A program made the translations under genes and the position numbers. Below are positions 5,072 through 7,409 of a DNA stretch of 7,409 nt, in pieces; the first letter of the stretch is position 1, and every line of letters starts with the position of its first letter. The DNA comes from Streptosporangiaceae bacterium. Its GTDB lineage: Bacteria; Actinomycetota; Actinomycetes; Streptosporangiales; Streptosporangiaceae. The stretch is from NCBI GenBank assembly GCA_030040415.1, contig JASHTT010000164.1, forward strand, positions 1 through 7,409. Reading direction: 5' to 3'. The notes under the pieces are model-generated. The model had not been told where the DNA came from and searched no databases. It saw only the letters and a list, made by a program, of their open reading frames with translations.

Positions 5072-6712
5072 CTAGGCGCTTGCCGCCAGAAACGGTTCGG
5101 CTGGCTCCATCGGCGCCAGCGGTGCCCGGCCTGCTATCAGGTCGGCGGCCCGCTCTGCGACGGCGATCACCGGCGCGTTCGTGTTGCCTCGCGGCACCGT
5201 CGGCATCACCGAGGCGTCGGCGACGCGCAGGCCAGTCACGCCGCGAACGCGCAGCTCCGGATCGACCACGCTGGTGAGCTTGCTCGCCGCCAGCCGCGAA
5301 TCGCCGCCCATCGCGCACGTCCCGACGGGGTGGTAGATCGTGCCGAGGCTCCCGCGAATCCACTCCCGCAGGTCAGCGTCGGTGCGCACGTCCGGGCCGG
5401 GCGCTAGTTCGGCACCAAGGACCCTGCGTAGCGGCCGTGCGGACGCGAACTCGCGCGCCATCCCGACGGCCGTCACGAGCGGATCGAGGTCGGCTCCGTC
5501 CGACAGGTATCCGGGGTCGATGGCGGGCTTGTGCCGCGGGTCGGCGCTGCGCAGCCGAACGCGTCCTCTGCTGCCGACGGCAACCAGCGCGATCAGCAGC
5601 GACAGCGCGCGACTCGCCGGATCTGTCAGCCCGCCGTTCAGGTACGGGACCGGCAGCGCGTGCCACTGGATGTCGGGAGCGGGCAGACTGGGGTCAGTGC
5701 GGCTGAAGCCACCGGCCTCTGCGATGTTCGTCGTCATCGGGCCGGAGTGCGTCATCTGCCAGCGCGCGAGGCTGGTCGGTCCCGCCTTCTCCCACAGGGC
5801 GCGACTGCGAGGCGCGCTCCACATCGCGGTGACCACCGGATGGTCGGACAGGTTGCCGCCGACGCCGGGGCTGTCCACGAACACCGGGATGTTGTGTTCG
5901 TGCAGGTGGTCCGCCGGGCCGACGCCGGAAAGCATCAGTAGCTGGGGGCTGCCCACTGCGCCGCAGCAGACGACGACCTCGGACTGCGCGGCTGCCTCCT
6001 CCTCCACGCCACGCCGCAGGTAGCGGACGCCGGTCGCGCGGCCGCCTTCGATCACGACGGCGGTGGCGAGGGTGTCGGTCAGGATTGTCAGGTTCGGCCG
6101 ATCCGCCACCGGGTGCAAGTACGCGTCAGCCGCCGACCAGCGCCGGCCGCCCTTCTGCGTGACCTGGTAGTAACCGACGCCGTCCTGGGTGGCGGCGTTG
6201 AAGTCGTCGTTGGCCGGCTGTCCGCAAGCCTTCGCCGCGGCCACGAACGCGCCGGTCAGCGCGCTCTTGAACTTGAGGTCTTGCACGCTCAGCGGACCCG
6301 AGCCGCCGTGGTAGGCAGATGCGCCCCGGCTGTTGCTCTCCGCTCGCAGGAAGTACGGCAGCACGTCGGCGTAACCCCAGCCCTCACAGCCGTACTCGTC
6401 ACGCCAGGTGTCGTAGTCATACCGGCTACCGCGAATGTAGATCATCGCGTTGATGGATGAGGATCCGCCGAGGACGCGGCCGCGCGGCCAGTAAACCGAC
6501 CGGCCGCCAGCCCGGTCCTGCGGGACGGTCTGGTAGTCCCAGTCGTAAGTGGTCTTGAACAGCAGGTTGATCGCAGCCGGGATGTGGATCTCCTCGGCGC
6601 TGTCCGGCGGTCCGGCCTCGAGCAGCAGCACGCGCGCGTCCGGGTTCTCACTCAGCCGCGATGCCAGCACGCAGCCCGCGCTGCCTGCGCCGACGATGAT
6701 GTAGTCGTACAC
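5072..6712 (-). CDS. GMC family FAD-dependent alcohol (choline-type) dehydrogenase
   Basis: A 546-residue flavoenzyme that oxidises an alcohol to an aldehyde. The start is GTG 6712-6710 (MYDYIIVG), preceded by AGGGGA (6726-6721 read leftward) at 8-nt spacing. The N-terminal GAGSAG dinucleotide loop (8-13) with Glu32 (LLLEAGP) binds FAD. GRVLGGSSSINAMIYIRG (78-95) is GMC signature 1 and GAVGSPQLLMLSGVGP (251-266) is signature 2. The catalytic pair is His461 (YHPVGTCAMG) and an Asn in PRGNTNAP (507-514), which also begins the C-terminal FAD-binding stretch. There is no histidine at the covalent-FAD position of choline oxidase, so flavin is likely non-covalent, as in choline dehydrogenases. No signal peptide is seen. 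Electron acceptor and substrate are unknown: choline, other amino alcohols, polyethylene glycol or aliphatic alcohols are possible. Its stop lies 9 bp from that of the convergent aldehyde dehydrogenase, a functional partner by reaction logic. Confidence 0.92.
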   Translation of the reverse strand: MYDYIIVGAGSAGCVLASRLSENPDARVLLLEAGPPDSAEEIHIPAAINLLFKTTYDWDYQTVPQDRAGGRSVYWPRGRVLGGSSSINAMIYIRGSRYDYDTWRDEYGCEGWGYADVLPYFLRAESNSRGASAYHGGSGPLSVQDLKFKSALTGAFVAAAKACGQPANDDFNAATQDGVGYYQVTQKGGRRWSAADAYLHPVADRPNLTILTDTLATAVVIEGGRATGVRYLRRGVEEEAAAQSEVVVCCGAVGSPQLLMLSGVGPADHLHEHNIPVFVDSPGVGGNLSDHPVVTAMWSAPRSRALWEKAGPTSLARWQMTHSGPMTTNIAEAGGFSRTDPSLPAPDIQWHALPVPYLNGGLTDPASRALSLLIALVAVGSRGRVRLRSADPRHKPAIDPGYLSDGADLDPLVTAVGMAREFASARPLRRVLGAELAPGPDVRTDADLREWIRGSLGTIYHPVGTCAMGGDSRLAASKLTSVVDPELRVRGVTGLRVADASVMPTVPRGNTNAPVIAVAERAADLIAGRAPLAPMEPAEPFLAASA

Positions 6713-6752
6713 GGCTGTGATCCCCTAAATCCTCCCGTGTTGCCCGCCGGTT

Positions 6753-6758
6753 AGCATA
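6753..6758 (-). promoter_or_regulatory. Possible -10 element of the GMC dehydrogenase gene
   Basis: Read leftward, the sequence is TATGCT, a TANNNT match about 40 bp before the GTG start, inside an unusually A/T-rich patch (6751-6777, including GATTTTTCTACC). The expected -35 position (about 6776-6781) reads CCTCGA leftward and does not match TTGAC. It is therefore only a candidate. Confidence 0.25.
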
Positions 6759-6818
6759 CCGATTTTTCTACCTTTTCGAGGGGAACGACCGTTCTACGGC
6801 GACTGCATCCGTACGCAC

Positions 6819-6853
6819 AAGCGCGCTCCCGGCCGTCGGCCGGGAGCGCGCTT
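6819..6853. terminator. Perfect 16-bp hairpin, probable bidirectional terminator
   Basis: AAGCGCGCTCCCGGCC (6819-6834), loop GTC, then its exact reverse complement (6838-6853). The long GC-rich stem, symmetric AA/TT ends and lack of a long T tract fit the stem-only terminators common in actinobacteria. It sits between two divergently transcribed genes, where no transcript from either neighbour should end. It may insulate the GMC promoter, end an unseen leftward or rightward RNA, or be left from a former gene neighbour. Confidence 0.65.
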
Positions 6854-6883
6854 CCCCCCACCAGTGCGGCCCTCTCGGCTGCT

Positions 6884-6975
6884 CCGGCGGGCCCCCGAGT
6901 ACCGCCGGGCTTAAGAAGGCCCGAGCCGTTACCGGCTCGCGTCAGGCCTTTCTGGCCTGGTCACAAGCTGTGACC
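6884..6975. repeat. Run of consecutive small hairpins
   Basis: Inverted repeats follow one another: CCGGCGG (6884-6890) with CCGCCGG (6902-6908), alternatively CGGGC (6906-6910) with GCCCG (6919-6923); CGAGCCG (6922-6928) with CGGCTCG (6933-6939), loop TTAC; CAGGCC (6943-6948) with GGCCTG (6954-6959), loop TTTCT; and GGTCACA (6959-6965) with TGTGACC (6969-6975), loop AGC. The last three are nearly contiguous, as in a folded RNA leader, a small RNA or a tandem terminator. The last could also be a protein operator. No known RNA family was recognised. Confidence 0.5.
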
Positions 6976-7027
6976 CCTCGCCCCGTCTGTGTCGAGTGCG
7001 ATCACAACTCAGTCACCCTTAGTAATC

Positions 7028-7046
7028 ACACGGTCTCATACCGTGT
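7028..7046. repeat. 7-bp inverted repeat, operator- or hairpin-like
   Basis: ACACGGT (7028-7034), spacer CTCAT, then ACCGTGT (7040-7046), a perfect inverted repeat. The right half overlaps TACCGT (7039-7044), a TANNNT match that could be a -10 element for the adenosyltransferase gene, although no TTGAC-like -35 is seen. If it is the promoter, a repressor bound to the palindrome would cover it. Confidence 0.4.
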
Positions 7047-7075
7047 ACGCCCTGTGAATACCCCAGGTCAGGCGT

Positions 7076-7108
7076 GCTAACCGGATTTCTGGCTCCTCTA
7101 GGGTTAGC
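7076..7108 (+). promoter_or_regulatory. Inverted repeat overlapping the ribosome-binding site of the adenosyltransferase gene
   Basis: GCTAACC (7076-7082) is the perfect complement of GGTTAGC (7102-7108), separated by 19 nt. The right arm includes part of AGGG (7100-7103), the only ribosome-site candidate, 8 nt before ATG 7112. In the mRNA this stem would mask the ribosome site, a usual way to control cobalamin and other leader-regulated genes. No ligand-binding domain was recognised, so regulation is inference. Confidence 0.4.
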
Positions 7109-7111
7109 CAC

Positions 7112-7409
7112 ATGCCAAAAGACCGCGATAAGCCCGTAGTGCTGTCCCGCATCTACACGCGCACCGGCGACGACGGCAGCACGTCACTCGGCGACATGAG
7201 CCGGGCGCGCAAGACGGATCCACGGCTCGGCGCGTACGCGGCCACCGACGAGGCGAACTGTGCCATCGGAGTGGCGGTCACGATGGGCCAGCTTCCGCAG
7301 GACATGGTGGGGCTGCTCGGCAGGATCCAGAACGAGCTGTTCGACGTCGGGGCAGACTTGTGCAACCCGGTCACGCCGGATCCTGCCTACCAGCCGCTGC
7401 GGGTGGACG
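7112..7409 (+). CDS. ATP:cob(I)alamin adenosyltransferase, PduO type (N-terminal part)
   Basis: The first 99 residues of a cytosolic enzyme that transfers the adenosyl group of ATP to cob(I)alamin, making adenosylcobalamin (coenzyme B12); the gene runs out of the right edge, and complete proteins are about 190 residues. ATG 7112 begins MPKDRDKPVVLSRIYTRTGD. RIYTRTGDDGSTSLGDMSRARK (13-34) is the conserved ATP-binding N-terminal stretch of the family; AYAATDEANCAIG (41-53) carries the DE-N motif and RIQNELFDVGADL (71-83) the following conserved helix. This is the PduO fold, unrelated to CobA/BtuR-type enzymes. Many actinobacteria use it to supply B12 for methylmalonyl-CoA mutase and other B12 enzymes. 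The ribosome site AGGG (7100-7103) lies in an inverted repeat. The genes 3' of it are outside the window. Confidence 0.9.
   Translation, partial: MPKDRDKPVVLSRIYTRTGDDGSTSLGDMSRARKTDPRLGAYAATDEANCAIGVAVTMGQLPQDMVGLLGRIQNELFDVGADLCNPVTPDPAYQPLRVD

Larger units (their letters stand above)
6713..7111. other. Structured divergent intergenic region before the adenosyltransferase gene
   Basis: About 400 bases without a credible gene. Leftward it supplies the 5' region of the GMC gene (about 6713-6780); the rest is dense in inverted repeats, listed separately. No tRNA cloverleaf is seen, and neither the B12-box nor the GCCACTG element of cobalamin riboswitches is present. The TCAC motif recurs on the plus strand at 6961, 7002, 7013 and 7026. 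Confidence 0.6.

Noticed and set aside
4282..5277. Rightward open frame of 331 residues inside the aldehyde dehydrogenase and beyond
   Set aside because: Arg/His-rich translation typical of an out-of-frame reading of a GC-rich gene; it overlaps two well-supported genes and has no motif.
6860..7110. Cobalamin riboswitch before the adenosyltransferase gene
   Set aside because: AGGTCAGGCGTGC (7065-7077) only loosely resembles a B12 box, and the GCCACTG element and typical stem arrangement are absent.
1..7409. CRISPR array, insertion sequence, integrase or tRNA-linked attachment site
   Set aside because: No regularly spaced repeats, transposase or recombinase motifs, or tRNA cloverleaf were found on either strand.

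Overview
The window is GC-rich, with strong third-position GC bias, GTG starts and an ATGA start/stop overlap. Gene families include an actinobacterial-style SigE-family sigma factor, a RibD-like deaminase and a PduO-type adenosyltransferase. All of this points to a high-GC actinobacterium; no species can be named from the sequence alone. No integrase, transposase, tRNA, rRNA or CRISPR array is visible. Most of the window reads as ordinary chromosome, and the less ordinary material lies between the genes.

Layout. At the left edge is the first part of a leftward gene (from about 81 down to 1) that runs out of the window. Its upstream DNA holds a good match to the mycobacterial RecA-independent DNA-damage (PafBC-type) promoter and a degenerate LexA-like box. 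A rightward RimJ-like GNAT acetyltransferase (452-1000) converges on a leftward RibD-like deaminase (1530-1051); their junction is an imperfect 28-bp tandem repeat that contains the deaminase stop codon. Next comes a leftward two-gene operon: an ECF/SigE-family sigma factor (3426-2836) overlapping by 4 nt a single-pass membrane protein with a large extracytoplasmic, propeller-like domain (2839-1619).

Divergent from the sigma factor is an NAD(P)-dependent aldehyde dehydrogenase (3548-5062). It converges, 9 bp between stop codons, on a flavin-dependent GMC alcohol dehydrogenase (6712-5072). The pair has the logic of a two-step alcohol to aldehyde to acid oxidation (choline to betaine is one possibility), but the substrate cannot be read from the sequence.

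The remaining 0.4 kb before the last gene holds a perfect 16-bp hairpin, a run of smaller inverted repeats, spaced TCAC motifs and an inverted repeat that overlaps the ribosome-binding site. The last gene (7112 to the right edge) is the N-terminal part of a PduO-type ATP:cob(I)alamin adenosyltransferase.

No wholly new multi-gene system is evident. The best leads are the damage-type promoter at the left edge, the sigma factor/membrane sensor pair without a recognisable zinc-finger anti-sigma domain, and the structured leader of the adenosyltransferase gene.
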